Origin: Pseudoduganella violaceinigra DSM 15887
GTDB taxonomy: Bacteria > Pseudomonadota > Gammaproteobacteria > Burkholderiales > Burkholderiaceae_D
DNA length: 64,000 nucleotides
Reading direction: 5' to 3'
NCBI RefSeq assembly: GCF_000425385.1
Contig: NZ_AUDI01000020.1
Span: 62,001 to 126,000, forward strand
Shown here: positions 37,302 through 45,353 of the stretch, one piece after another
Layout: the number at the start of each line of letters is the position of its first letter
Position numbering within the stretch: the stretch's first letter is position 1
Program-made: the position numbers and the translations under genes
The notes under the pieces: generated by a model
Told to the model about the DNA's origin: nothing
Seen by the model: the letters and a program-made list of their open reading frames with translations, nothing else
Database searches by the model: none

Positions 37302-37415
37302 AACCGGTAAACCGGTGTCCGACCCGCAGGGTCAGACACCACAATGCAAACGCCGCGAACTTCGATTGAAGTCCGCGGCGTTTGCACATCAGTGTCTGAC
37401 CCTGCGGGTCGCGGT
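37300..37415. repeat. Family A repeat copy 5 with an inserted 18-bp palindrome
   Basis: AAAACCGGTAAACC plus a GGTGTCCGACCC/GGGTCAGACACC hairpin (37314-37340) starts the element. Then 37345-37362 and 37369-37386 form an 18-bp stem (TGCAAACGCCGCGAACTT arm, one wobble) with a six-base loop. A half hairpin GTGTCTGACCCTGCGGGTC (from 37393) closes it next to the tonB stop. It separates the convergent piuC and tonB genes and may end transcription from both sides. Confidence 0.72.
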
Positions 37416-38093
37416 TTAAGACATCTGGAAATTGATCGGCACCACCACATACACCGGCTGCGCCTTGCCATCCTCAATATAGGGCTTGAACAGCGCGCGC
37501 ATCACGGCAGCGCGTCCCGCTTCATCGAGGTTGTTGAAGCCGGAAGACTTCTGGATCGACGCCTGCTCGGCATAACCCTTCTCATTGACCAGCACGCGCA
37601 AGGTTACCACGCCCTGTTCGCCCATACGGCGCGACACCGACGGGTACACGGGCTGCGGCGCACGGAGATATTCGACCGCGGAGATCACGCGCGGGCCGGC
37701 CGGTGCGGCTGGCGCCGCCGGGACTGCGGCAACGGGCGCCGCCGCCACCGGCGTCATGGGCGCCGGCTCCGCAGTGCGCGCTTGCGCCGGTGGCGGCGTA
37801 ATGGTGTTTTCAATCACCACCGGCAGCATCGGCAGCGGCGGTGGCGCGATGGTCGGCGCTTTCTGCGCGATTTCTACGGTTTTCGGCTGCGAGACAGGCG
37901 GCGGAGGTGGCGGCGGCGCAACAAACGTGACATTGACCACGTCCGGGATGCGCTCGACAAGGCGGTGCATCGTGCCGTTGATAAAGGCATAACCCAGGGC
38001 CGCATGCAGGGCGACGACGACGGCGATCTTGGTCAGCTTGCCGCTGCCGGCGCCGGTGCCAAAGCCCCCGGCGGGAAAAGTCATCGTCTGCAT
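37416..38093 (-). CDS. tonB: TonB family energy transducer
   Basis: A 225-residue TonB-like protein. A short cytoplasmic N-terminus is followed by one membrane helix with an internal His (IAVVVALHAALGYAFI), a periplasmic Pro/Ala-rich linker with PPPPPPP and a C-terminal TonB domain (about 140-225) containing PQPVYPSVSRRMGEQGVVTLRVLV. It passes proton-motive energy to outer-membrane receptors such as the two in this window. No exbB or exbD is adjacent, so it must use ExbBD encoded elsewhere. It lies 7 bases downstream of bfd and shares its Fur-controlled promoter. Confidence 0.9.
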   Translation of the reverse strand: MQTMTFPAGGFGTGAGSGKLTKIAVVVALHAALGYAFINGTMHRLVERIPDVVNVTFVAPPPPPPPVSQPKTVEIAQKAPTIAPPPLPMLPVVIENTITPPPAQARTAEPAPMTPVAAAPVAAVPAAPAAPAGPRVISAVEYLRAPQPVYPSVSRRMGEQGVVTLRVLVNEKGYAEQASIQKSSGFNNLDEAGRAAVMRALFKPYIEDGKAQPVYVVVPINFQMS

Positions 38094-38100
38094 AGCGTCC

Positions 38101-38310
38101 TCACACGGCCAGTGTCGGGCGCTTCAGTACAGTTTCCTGAATTCCGCTGCCCAGATGTTCATCCAGCACTTCCACCGCATAGCTGAGGCAGTTGCCGCAG
38201 CAGGTGGCCACGCCGAGCGCTTCGCGCAACTCGTCGATGGAGCTGATCCCCATATCTATGGCTTGACGGATTTCTCGATCAGAGATGTTGTTGCAGACAC
38301 AAACGATCAT
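38101..38310 (-). CDS. bfd: Bacterioferritin-associated ferredoxin
   Basis: A 69-residue [2Fe-2S] protein of the Bfd family. The cluster cysteines are in VCVCNN (Cys4, Cys6) and ATCCGNC. In Pseudomonas, Bfd binds bacterioferritin and passes electrons to its heme to release stored iron. The gene is upstream of tonB on the same transcript and divergent from feoA, with strong Fur boxes in the gap, so it is expected to be induced by iron shortage. The ribosome site is weak. Confidence 0.93.
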   Translation of the reverse strand: MIVCVCNNISDREIRQAIDMGISSIDELREALGVATCCGNCLSYAVEVLDEHLGSGIQETVLKRPTLAV

Positions 38311-38340
38311 TTTGATGAGTACCTTCTGGCTAAGATTGCG

Positions 38341-38364
38341 ATTCTCATAATGAGAATCATTATC
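38341..38364. promoter_or_regulatory. Strong Fur box in the bfd-feoA intergenic region
   Basis: CATAATGAGAATCATTATC (38346-38364) matches the 19-base E. coli Fur consensus at 17 positions. It overlaps a perfect 8-1-8 palindrome, ATTCTCATAATGAGAAT (38341-38357), so two Fur dimers could bind. Confidence 0.85.
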
Positions 38365-38417
38365 ATTACGGTTTCCATTCTACCCGAACCGGGCTACAAT
38401 GCAAGCGTATCTAAGAA

Positions 38418-38440
38418 CAATTCTCATTTATAATGATGAG
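38418..38440. promoter_or_regulatory. Second, weaker Fur-like site before feoA
   Basis: AATTCTCATTTATAATGATG within 38418-38440 resembles the Fur consensus less closely. It lies about 30-50 bases before the feoA ATG at 38468, where it could cover the feoA promoter. Confidence 0.5.
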
Positions 38441-38467
38441 GTTGTATTTCTCCCAGGAACGTTCGCC

Positions 38468-38740
38468 ATGACCCTTGCGCCTACCCTCATCAAGCTTGAT
38501 TCCCTGCCGGTGGGGCAGAGCGGAACGGTGATCCACATTGCCCCGGGCAATCCTGACGATACCGAGGACGGCGCCGACCTGGCGCGCCGCCTGATGGAGC
38601 TGGGCTTCGTGCCCGGCGAGCGCATCCGCATGCTCAAGCGTGGCCTGCCAGGCGGCGAACCGCTCGCCATTAAAGTAGGCAATGCCACGTTTGCCTTGCG
38701 CCGCTTCGAAGCCGCGCTGATCTCGATCCAACCGGAATAA
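38468..38740 (+). CDS. feoA: Ferrous iron transport protein A
   Basis: A 90-residue SH3-like FeoA protein (LDSLPVGQSGTVIHI, RRLMELGFVPGERIRMLKRG, PLAIKVGNATFALRR), the cytoplasmic partner of FeoB. It is longer than E. coli FeoA (75) because of an acidic insert (PDDTEDGADL). The ATG at 38468 is used; upstream in-frame codons overlap the Fur region. feoB follows 5 bases after its stop. Confidence 0.92.
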   Translation: MTLAPTLIKLDSLPVGQSGTVIHIAPGNPDDTEDGADLARRLMELGFVPGERIRMLKRGLPGGEPLAIKVGNATFALRRFEAALISIQPE

Positions 38741-38745
38741 ATGCA

Positions 38746-40635
38746 ATGGGTGCAGTAGAAAAGGCCGCGCAAGCCGTTGCGCAGCAGCCGATGGTTGCCC
38801 TGCTGGGCAATCCGAATTGCGGCAAGACCGCGTTGTTCAACCGCCTGACCGGCGCGCGCCAGAAGGTCGCCAACTATGCCGGCGTGACCATCGAACGCAA
38901 GGAAGGCCAGTTCACCTCCGGCGCCGGCAACGGCTTCCGCCTGCTCGACCTGCCGGGCGCCTACAGCCTGTCGGCCCATACTCCCGATGAAATGATCACG
39001 CGCGACGTGGTGGCCGGCCTGCGCGAAGGCGAGCGCTCACCCGACGTCGTCGTGTGCGTGGTCGACGCCACCAATCTGCGCCTGAACCTGCGCCTGGTCC
39101 TTGAGATCAAACGCCTCGGCCTGCCGATGCTCCTGTGCCTGAACATGGTCGACGTGGCCAAGAAGCGCGGCATCGTGGTCGACACATTGAAGCTGTCGCA
39201 GGAACTGGGCATGCCGGTGGTGGAAACCGTGGCGGTCAAGAGTGGCGGCGAGAAGACCCTGGTCGATGCGCTGGACGCCTTGTGGCCGATCCACCATAGC
39301 GTGGCCAATCCGCTGTCGGCCATCGACGCCGTGTCGGTTGAAGACACCCAGCGCGAAGTACGCCGCATCCTCGCTATCGCGGTGAAAGACGTCGAGGACC
39401 GCGGCAACCGCACCGAAAAGATCGACCACTTCGTGCTGCATCCGGTGATGGGCCCGGTTATCCTGGCCGTGCTGATGTTCTGCGTGTTCCAGGCCGTGTT
39501 CAGCTGGGCCAAGGCGCCGATGGAAATGATCAGCGGCGGCGTCGCCGACCTGGGCGTGCTGGTCAGCAGCCATATGCCGGAAGGCGTCCTGCGTTCGCTG
39601 CTGGTGGACGGCGTGTTCAGCGGGGTGGGCGCCGTGCTGGTGTTCCTGCCGCAGATCCTGATTCTGTTCTTCTTCATCCTGGTGCTGGAAGATTGCGGCT
39701 ATCTGCCGCGCGCCGCCTTCCTGCTGGACCGCCTGATGGGCGGCGTCGGCCTGTCGGGCCGCGCCTTCATCCCCCTGCTGTCGTCGTTCGCCTGCGCCAT
39801 TCCCGGCATCATGGCGGCGCGCACCATCCAGAATCCGCGCGACCGCATCGTCACCATCATGATCGCGCCGCTGATGACATGCTCGGCGCGCCTGCCGGTC
39901 TACGCGCTGGTGATCGCCGCCTTCATTCCGAACCGGGAAGTGTGGGGCGCCTTCAACCTGCAAGGCCTGGTGCTGTTCTGCCTGTATTTCGCCGGCATCA
40001 TTTCGGCCATGGCCGTGGCCTGGGTCATGAAGCGCTCCATGCGCGCCAAGCGCAACCAGCCGCTGATGCTGGAGCTGCCGGCCTACCACTGGCCGCATAT
40101 GCGCAACCTGGCCATCGGCCTGTACGAACGCGCCAAGATTTTCCTGATGCGCGTCGGTACCACCATCCTGACGCTGATGGTGCTGCTGTGGGCCCTATCC
40201 AGCTTCCCGGGCGCGCCGGAAGGCGCCACCCATCCCCCGATCTATTACAGTGTGGCCGGCATGCTGGGCCGCGCGCTGGAGTTCATCTTCGCGCCGATCG
40301 GCTTCAACTGGCAGATCTGTATCGCGCTGGTACCGGGCATGGCGGCGCGTGAAGTGGCCGTGGGCGCCCTGGGCACCGTGTATGCGCTGTCGCAGACCGG
40401 CGACGAACTGGCCAATTCCCTGCAGCCGGTGATCGCTTCCAGCTGGAGCATGGCGACCGCGCTGGCGCTGCTGGCCTGGTATGTGTTCGCGCCGCAGTGC
40501 CTGTCCACGCTGACCGTGGTGCGCCGCGAAACCAACTCCTTGAAGTATCCGCTGATGATGGCAGGCTATATGTTCGTGCTGGCGTACACCGCCACCTTCA
40601 TCACTTACCGCGTCGCGCTGGCGCTGGGAGGCTGA
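38746..40635 (+). CDS. feoB: Ferrous iron transporter B
   Basis: A 629-residue Fe(II) transporter. The N-terminal GTPase domain (about 15-180) has G1 GNPNCGKT (21-28), G3 DLPG and G4 NMVD. The C-terminal membrane region has two Gate motifs, including the LLSSFACAIPGIMAARTI Cys and the second around APLMTCSARLP. At 629 residues it is shorter than E. coli FeoB (773), as in many betaproteobacteria. It moves Fe(II) across the inner membrane under low oxygen or low iron, and lies between feoA and a Cys-rich partner gene. Confidence 0.95.
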   Translation: MGAVEKAAQAVAQQPMVALLGNPNCGKTALFNRLTGARQKVANYAGVTIERKEGQFTSGAGNGFRLLDLPGAYSLSAHTPDEMITRDVVAGLREGERSPDVVVCVVDATNLRLNLRLVLEIKRLGLPMLLCLNMVDVAKKRGIVVDTLKLSQELGMPVVETVAVKSGGEKTLVDALDALWPIHHSVANPLSAIDAVSVEDTQREVRRILAIAVKDVEDRGNRTEKIDHFVLHPVMGPVILAVLMFCVFQAVFSWAKAPMEMISGGVADLGVLVSSHMPEGVLRSLLVDGVFSGVGAVLVFLPQILILFFFILVLEDCGYLPRAAFLLDRLMGGVGLSGRAFIPLLSSFACAIPGIMAARTIQNPRDRIVTIMIAPLMTCSARLPVYALVIAAFIPNREVWGAFNLQGLVLFCLYFAGIISAMAVAWVMKRSMRAKRNQPLMLELPAYHWPHMRNLAIGLYERAKIFLMRVGTTILTLMVLLWALSSFPGAPEGATHPPIYYSVAGMLGRALEFIFAPIGFNWQICIALVPGMAAREVAVGALGTVYALSQTGDELANSLQPVIASSWSMATALALLAWYVFAPQCLSTLTVVRRETNSLKYPLMMAGYMFVLAYTATFITYRVALALGG

Positions 40636-40638
40636 ACC

Positions 40639-40920
40639 ATGTGGCAGGAAATCATTGTCGGTATCGTGGTGGCGGCAGCCGCGCTGCATGCGGCGCGGAA
40701 GTATCTGCCTGCCGCGTGGCGCCAGCAGATCGTCTTTGCCTTGTCGCGCCGCGGCCTGCCGCAGGACAAGCTGGCGCGCTTCTTCAATACGGAATCGAGC
40801 TGCGGCAGCGGCTGCGGCTCCTGCGGCGGTTGCGGCGATTCTTCCGCTGCGCTGGCCCCGCCTTCGGACGGCGGCCCTGCGCGCCGCGTCATCAAGATTT
40901 ACAGCTCGTCGAACGCGTGA
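40639..40920 (+). CDS. FeoB-associated Cys-rich membrane protein (DUF6587-like)
   Basis: A 93-residue protein: one N-terminal membrane helix (EIIVGIVVAAAALHAA), a basic segment, then a Cys/Gly cluster CGSGCGSCGGCG (about residues 55-66) and a polar tail. Its position 3 bases after feoB and the Cys cluster suggest the FeoC-like role of small Cys-rich partners of FeoB, perhaps metal binding or Fe-S based control. It is not the winged-helix FeoC of enterics. Its end overlaps the convergent gene by 22 bases. Confidence 0.78.
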   Translation: MWQEIIVGIVVAAAALHAARKYLPAAWRQQIVFALSRRGLPQDKLARFFNTESSCGSGCGSCGGCGDSSAALAPPSDGGPARRVIKIYSSSNA

Positions 40921-41183
40921 AGCGCGGCTGATACCAGCAATCCAAGAATCCCCAGCAGGCCGAATGCCCAGGTGAGCATGGGCTTGAATTCGCGCATCTC
41001 CAAGGCGATGGCGGCGACGGTCAATCCGGTGCCGACCAGCAGCAGCACCAGGTTGATGGCGAACGAGCGCCCCAGTGCCGGCGGCGCACCGTGCGCGGCA
41101 TACCACTTACCGGCCAGCCAGCAGGGCAGGCACGCCAGCAGCAAAAGCAGCCCTCCCAACTCAATAGCAAGCAAATGACCCAT
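40899..41183 (-). CDS. Small three-helix membrane protein
   Basis: A 94-residue protein with three hydrophobic segments (about residues 5-24, 39-59 and 68-88), separated by short charged loops. No family is recognised. It runs against the end of the Cys-rich feo gene, overlapping it by 22 bases, and no clear ribosome site precedes the ATG at 41183. The membrane pattern and lack of any competing gene in most of the span support it, but it could be a false prediction. Confidence 0.5.
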   Translation of the reverse strand: MGHLLAIELGGLLLLLACLPCWLAGKWYAAHGAPPALGRSFAINLVLLLVGTGLTVAAIALEMREFKPMLTWAFGLLGILGLLVSAALHAFDEL

Positions 41184-41197
41184 CGCACGATGCCATA

Positions 41198-41220
41198 ACT
41201 GAAATATTTACAATATCAGT
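41198..41220. promoter_or_regulatory. Imperfect inverted repeat, possible operator
   Basis: ACTGAAATATTTACAATATCAGT has ACTGA/TCAGT-like ends and an AT-rich core in an otherwise GC-rich context. It lies between the small membrane gene and the second TonB receptor. The regulator is unknown. Confidence 0.3.
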
Positions 41221-41394
41221 TGGGGCGTTTGTCCCGCAAGTGAAAACTTGATCTGGGGCATGTCGTCAGTAAAAAGGTGTACTTACAATGCGACTTATTG
41301 AGATCGCATTGGGGGAGCCATCGTGGGCTGGAGCAGGAGGCAGTCCCGCATTGCAGACACCGGCACCGCTGCCGGGAACCAGAAAGGACGCCTC

Positions 41395-43683
41395 ATGAAC
41401 ACCCGCCTCATTCCCCTGGCAGCAGTGCTGCTGGCAATCGTCCCGGCCCCGGCCTTTGCCGACCACGAAGGGGAATCGCCGCTCAAGCTGGTTGGCACCG
41501 TCGTCATCGCCGGCAACCATCCGACGTCGCTGCCGACCCAGATCCCGACCACCATCGAAGGCATTACCCGCGCTCAGATTGAAGAACAGGTCAACGCCAG
41601 TGACGCGGAAGACGCGCTGAAGTACCTGCCCAGCCTTCTGGTCCGCAAGCGCTATATCGGCGATTACAACCACGCCGTGCTGTCGACCCGCGCCTCCGGT
41701 ACCGGCAACAGCGCACGCTCGGCGGTATTTGCGGACGGCGTGCTGCTGTCGAACTATCTGGGGAATGGCGCCACATTCGCGCCGCGCTGGGGCATGGTCG
41801 CGCCGGAGGAGATCGAACGGGTGGATGTGCTGTACGGGCCATTCTCCGCCGCCTATGGCGGCAATTCGGTGGGCGCGGTGGTCGACTATGTGACGCGCAT
41901 GCCGAAGCAGTTTGAAGCCCATGCCCGCATGGCCTATGTGCGCCAGCCATTTGAGCTGTACAACACGAATATGACCTCCACTGCGCGGCAATCGAGCATG
42001 TCGCTCGGTAACCGTCACGGCGCCTGGTCGTGGTTCCTCAGTGTGAACCGTACCGATAGCGACGGCCAGCCGCAGACCTATACGACGCGCGCCGTTTCCG
42101 CCGGTACGGTGGGCAGTATGGGGGGGCCGGTGACCGGCGCCGTGATCGACAAGGACCGCAGCAACCGCGAGCAATACATCCTCGGCACCGCCACCCAATA
42201 CAGCACGGTGCAGGATCACGCCAAGATCAAGCTGGCTTACGACTTCTCGCCGACCGTCCGCGCCAGCTATTCGCTCGGCTGGTGGAAGAACGATTCGAGT
42301 GGATCGCCCAATACTTACCTGCGCGATGCGGCGGGCAAGCCTGTGTTCAGCGGCCCTGTGTCGATCGACGGCCGCAGCTTTACATTGGCCCCCGCCGATT
42401 TCAACGCTTCGCAAGAGGCGCTACGCCACCTGATGCACGGCCTGACCGTGAAGAGCAATACCAAGGGCGTGTTCGATTGGGAGGTGGCGGCCAGCGTGTA
42501 CGACTACAGCCGCGACATCCTGCGTGCGCCGACCACCGCGCAGCCTGCCGCGGCAAGAGGCGGGGCAGGCCGCATCGTCGACCAGAACGGCACCGGCTGG
42601 AATACGCTGTCGCTGAAAGCCGTGTACCGTCCAGATGGCATGCGCGGCAGGCATATTTTCGACTTCGGCTACCAGCGCGCGGCGTACAAGCTCTCCACCA
42701 TCGAACGCGCCGCCACCGATTGGATCACGGGCGAACCCGGGGCGCGCAACCAGGCTTTCTCCGGCCGCACCAGCATCGACAGCCTGTACCTGCAGGATAC
42801 CTGGAAGCTGGCGCAGGATTGGAAGACCGTGCTGGGCGCCCGTTTCGAGCACTGGGAGGGCCGCGACGGCGCGACCGCCAATGCCACCACGGTCGTGCAT
42901 CACCCGCGTCGCAGCGACAACTTTGTCTCGCCCAAGGCCGCATTGGCCTTCCAAGCCAGCGAGGAATGGACGCTGAAGGCTTCCATCGGCCGCGCAGTGC
43001 GCATGCCGACCGTGTCCGAGCTGTACCAGGGCGGCATCAACAACACCGGCATCCTGATCAACAACGATCCGAACCTGCAGCCGGAGCGCTCCTGGACCAC
43101 CGAGTTGAGCGCGGAGCGCCTGGTTGGCAATGCCGCCTTGCGCCTCACCGCATTCTTCGAGCGCAATAGCGACGCCCTGTATGCGCAAACCAATGTACTG
43201 GTAACGCCCAATGTGAGCAATGTGCAGAACGTGGACCTGATCCGCACTCAGGGGCTGGAGACCGCCTGGTCCAACGAGAACGTGCTGGTACCTGGCCTGG
43301 ACATGCAAGCCAGCCTGACCTGGACCGATTCGAAGATCAAGCGCAATGAGAAATTTCCTGTCAGCGTAGGCAAGTGGCAGCCGCGTATTCCCGAATGGCG
43401 CGCCAGCGCGGTGGCGACTTACCGCGTGAACGACAAGCTCTCGGCCACGCTGGGGGCGCGCTACAGCGGCAAGCAATACTCCACGTTGGACAACAGCGAT
43501 ATCAACGGCTTCGCCTACACGGCGGCCAGCAAGTACTTCACTGTCGACGCGCGCGTGCGCTACCGCATCGACCAGCACTGGAGTGCGGCCTTCGGCATCG
43601 ACAATGCCAACAACGACAAGTACTGGAACTACCACCCGTACCCACAACGCTCCTACTCCGCGGAGCTCAAACTGGATTGGTAG
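41395..43683 (+). CDS. TonB-dependent outer-membrane receptor, substrate unknown
   Basis: A 762-residue receptor with a signal peptide (about 23 residues, ending PAFAD), a plug domain with NASDAEDALKYLPSLLVRKRYIGDYNHAVLSTRASG and EEIERVDVLYGPFSAAYGGNSVGAVVDY, and a barrel ending in LKLDW. The plug differs from the catecholate receptor and lacks a recognisable siderophore signature. AAGGA lies six bases before ATG 41395; an earlier in-frame start at 41323 has no signal peptide logic. There is no Fur box of the quality seen at 34 and 38 kb. It is a monocistronic gene beside the iron block, but iron may not be its cargo. Confidence 0.85.
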   Translation: MNTRLIPLAAVLLAIVPAPAFADHEGESPLKLVGTVVIAGNHPTSLPTQIPTTIEGITRAQIEEQVNASDAEDALKYLPSLLVRKRYIGDYNHAVLSTRASGTGNSARSAVFADGVLLSNYLGNGATFAPRWGMVAPEEIERVDVLYGPFSAAYGGNSVGAVVDYVTRMPKQFEAHARMAYVRQPFELYNTNMTSTARQSSMSLGNRHGAWSWFLSVNRTDSDGQPQTYTTRAVSAGTVGSMGGPVTGAVIDKDRSNREQYILGTATQYSTVQDHAKIKLAYDFSPTVRASYSLGWWKNDSSGSPNTYLRDAAGKPVFSGPVSIDGRSFTLAPADFNASQEALRHLMHGLTVKSNTKGVFDWEVAASVYDYSRDILRAPTTAQPAAARGGAGRIVDQNGTGWNTLSLKAVYRPDGMRGRHIFDFGYQRAAYKLSTIERAATDWITGEPGARNQAFSGRTSIDSLYLQDTWKLAQDWKTVLGARFEHWEGRDGATANATTVVHHPRRSDNFVSPKAALAFQASEEWTLKASIGRAVRMPTVSELYQGGINNTGILINNDPNLQPERSWTTELSAERLVGNAALRLTAFFERNSDALYAQTNVLVTPNVSNVQNVDLIRTQGLETAWSNENVLVPGLDMQASLTWTDSKIKRNEKFPVSVGKWQPRIPEWRASAVATYRVNDKLSATLGARYSGKQYSTLDNSDINGFAYTAASKYFTVDARVRYRIDQHWSAAFGIDNANNDKYWNYHPYPQRSYSAELKLDW

Positions 43684-43773
43684 TGCCCTCGCAAAAATCG
43701 CGGAGGGGTGTCGTGATGGATTCGCGGGTCAGTGGTAAAGTCATGCCACCATTTATCCTTCCGGAGCGCACCC

Positions 43774-44445
43774 ATGATCATTGTCCACCACCTCAACAAC
43801 TCCCGTTCGCAACGCGTGCTATGGTTGCTGGAAGAATTTGGGCTGGCATACGAGATCAGGCACTACCAGCGCGACCCGAAAACCATGCTGGCGCCGCCGG
43901 AGCTGAGCAAGGTGCATCCGCTGGGTAAATCGCCCGTCATCGAACACGAAGGCAATACCGTGGCCGAATCGGGCGCCATCATCGAGTACCTGGTGGAAAA
44001 GCACGGCAATGACCGCCTGGTGCCGCCGGCCGGCACGCCGGACAAGCTGCGCTGGCGCTACTTCATGCATTACGCCGAAGGCTCGCTGATGCCGCCGCTG
44101 CTGATGAAACTTGTGTTCGACAAGGTGGAATCCTCGCCGGCCCCGTTCTTCGTCAAGCCGATCAAGCGTGCCATTGCGCAGAAGGTGATGTCGAGTTTCG
44201 TGCAGCCGAATATCGATCGCCACCTGGCTTATCTGGAGTCCGAACTGGCAGCGCGCGAGTGGTTTGCCGGCAGCGAATTCAGCGCGGCCGACATCCAGAT
44301 GAGTTTCCCGCTCGAAGCGGCTGCCGCGCGCGGCGGCCTTGGCGCCAGCCATCCGCGCCTGCAAGCCTTCCTGCAGCGTATCCATGCCCGTCCTGCCTAC
44401 CAGCGCGCCCTGGAACGCGGCGGCCCCTACGAACTGCTGCGCTAA
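43774..44445 (+). CDS. Glutathione S-transferase family protein
   Basis: A 223-residue GST beginning MIIVHHLNNSRSQRVLWLLEEFGLAYEI, with Ser10 as the likely catalytic residue, HPLGKSPVIE with the cis-Pro and AESGAIIEYLVEKHG for glutathione contact. The helical C-terminal domain is somewhat long (about 140 residues). GGAG lies seven bases before the ATG. It stands alone between the TonB receptor and the convergent nrtR gene. The substrate is unknown. Confidence 0.87.
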   Translation: MIIVHHLNNSRSQRVLWLLEEFGLAYEIRHYQRDPKTMLAPPELSKVHPLGKSPVIEHEGNTVAESGAIIEYLVEKHGNDRLVPPAGTPDKLRWRYFMHYAEGSLMPPLLMKLVFDKVESSPAPFFVKPIKRAIAQKVMSSFVQPNIDRHLAYLESELAAREWFAGSEFSAADIQMSFPLEAAAARGGLGASHPRLQAFLQRIHARPAYQRALERGGPYELLR

Positions 44446-44473
44446 CGCAAAACTAAGTGGGCGAGCAACTTAA

Positions 44474-45223
44474 TCAGGCCTTTGCATCGCCACCAATGCG
44501 GCGCATGAGTGTAAGGGCAGGGTGGCCGGCGCGGAGGCGGTATAGCTGCGCGGGCCGGTTGCTAGCATGACGCATCTTGCCGGGGATCTCTTCAAGGAAA
44601 TCCCCTTCCTTGATGCGCTTTCGGAACGCGCTTTTATCGACTGGGCGTCCCAAGACAAGTTCATACACGCGCTGCAAATCCGTCAGCGTGAATTCCGCCG
44701 GCAGCAGGTGAACTGGCATGGAGGAATTTTCGGTCCTGTCGCGCAGCCGCGTAATGGCGGCCGCGAGGATTTCACCATGGTCGAAAGCCAGGTCGGCGCT
44801 GCACAGGTTCTCGGCCACGGTGAACCATTGCGCGGCATCGGCCGTACCGCCATGCTGCAGCTGGATATCATCCGATGAAATCAAGGCGAAGTAGGCAAAC
44901 GTTGCCGACCAGCCGCGCGGGTCGCGGCTGGCGCTGCCAAAGCCTTGCAACTGTTCCAGGTAAGGCGTTTGCACGCCGGTTTTCTCGCGCAGCTTGCGCA
45001 ATGCGGCATCGTCGAGAGTCTTGTCGCGGTGGACGTCGATAAAGCCGCCCGGCAGCGACCATTTGCCCTTGCATGGGTGATCGCTGCGGCGAACCAGTAA
45101 AACCTGCAGCGCCTGTTCGCGCAGCGTAAAGATGACCAGATCGACGCTCGTCAGCGGCACATCATAGTCGTGCACGTTATAGCTGCTGAGGAATTCCTGT
45201 TCGGTGCGATTGTCGTTAGTCAT
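44474..45223 (-). CDS. nrtR: NrtR-type Nudix-related transcriptional regulator
   Basis: A 249-residue regulator combining an N-terminal Nudix domain with a C-terminal winged helix. The Nudix box is degenerate: GGFIDVHRDKTLDDAALR followed by KLREKTG has Lys where catalytic Glu residues are expected, as in NrtR proteins that sense ADP-ribose instead of cleaving it. The C-terminal part, AEFTLTDLQRVYELVLGRPV then KSAFRKRI and NRPAQLYRL, is the NrtR DNA-binding domain. AGGA precedes ATG 45223. The gene faces an ADP-ribose-related pair (PARG remnant and NADAR) with a palindrome between, so it probably controls both directions. Confidence 0.85.
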   Translation of the reverse strand: MTNDNRTEQEFLSSYNVHDYDVPLTSVDLVIFTLREQALQVLLVRRSDHPCKGKWSLPGGFIDVHRDKTLDDAALRKLREKTGVQTPYLEQLQGFGSASRDPRGWSATFAYFALISSDDIQLQHGGTADAAQWFTVAENLCSADLAFDHGEILAAAITRLRDRTENSSMPVHLLPAEFTLTDLQRVYELVLGRPVDKSAFRKRIKEGDFLEEIPGKMRHASNRPAQLYRLRAGHPALTLMRRIGGDAKA

Positions 45224-45274
45224 TGTCTTCCTGGCGAAAAGCGCATTGTAATCGCTTAGTGCTGAAAAGAACAT

Positions 45275-45301
45275 AACTTAGTTGCAAATGCAAACTAAGT
45301 T
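45275..45301. promoter_or_regulatory. Palindromic operator candidate for NrtR
   Basis: AACTTAGTT (45275-45283) and AACTAAGTT (45293-45301) are perfect inverted arms around the 9-base core GCAAATGCA. The site lies 52 bases from nrtR and 53 bases from the start of the decayed gene on the other strand. On the minus strand a weak promoter TTAGTT-N17-TATGTT overlaps it, which suits autorepression. Confidence 0.6.
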
Positions 45302-45353
45302 GGTTGTGATGCCTTCGCTTGATCGAAAACAATAACAAGAAAGGAGTATCGCA

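Noticed and set aside
41184..41394. Cobalamin or other riboswitch before the second TonB receptor
   Set aside because: No B12-box-like core or conserved paired elements were seen by eye; a covariance-model search would settle it.
44450..44476. Second NrtR-like site (AACTAAGT and CAACTTA)
   Set aside because: The arms are in the wrong order for a palindrome and lie at the 3' end of nrtR, so chance similarity is likely.
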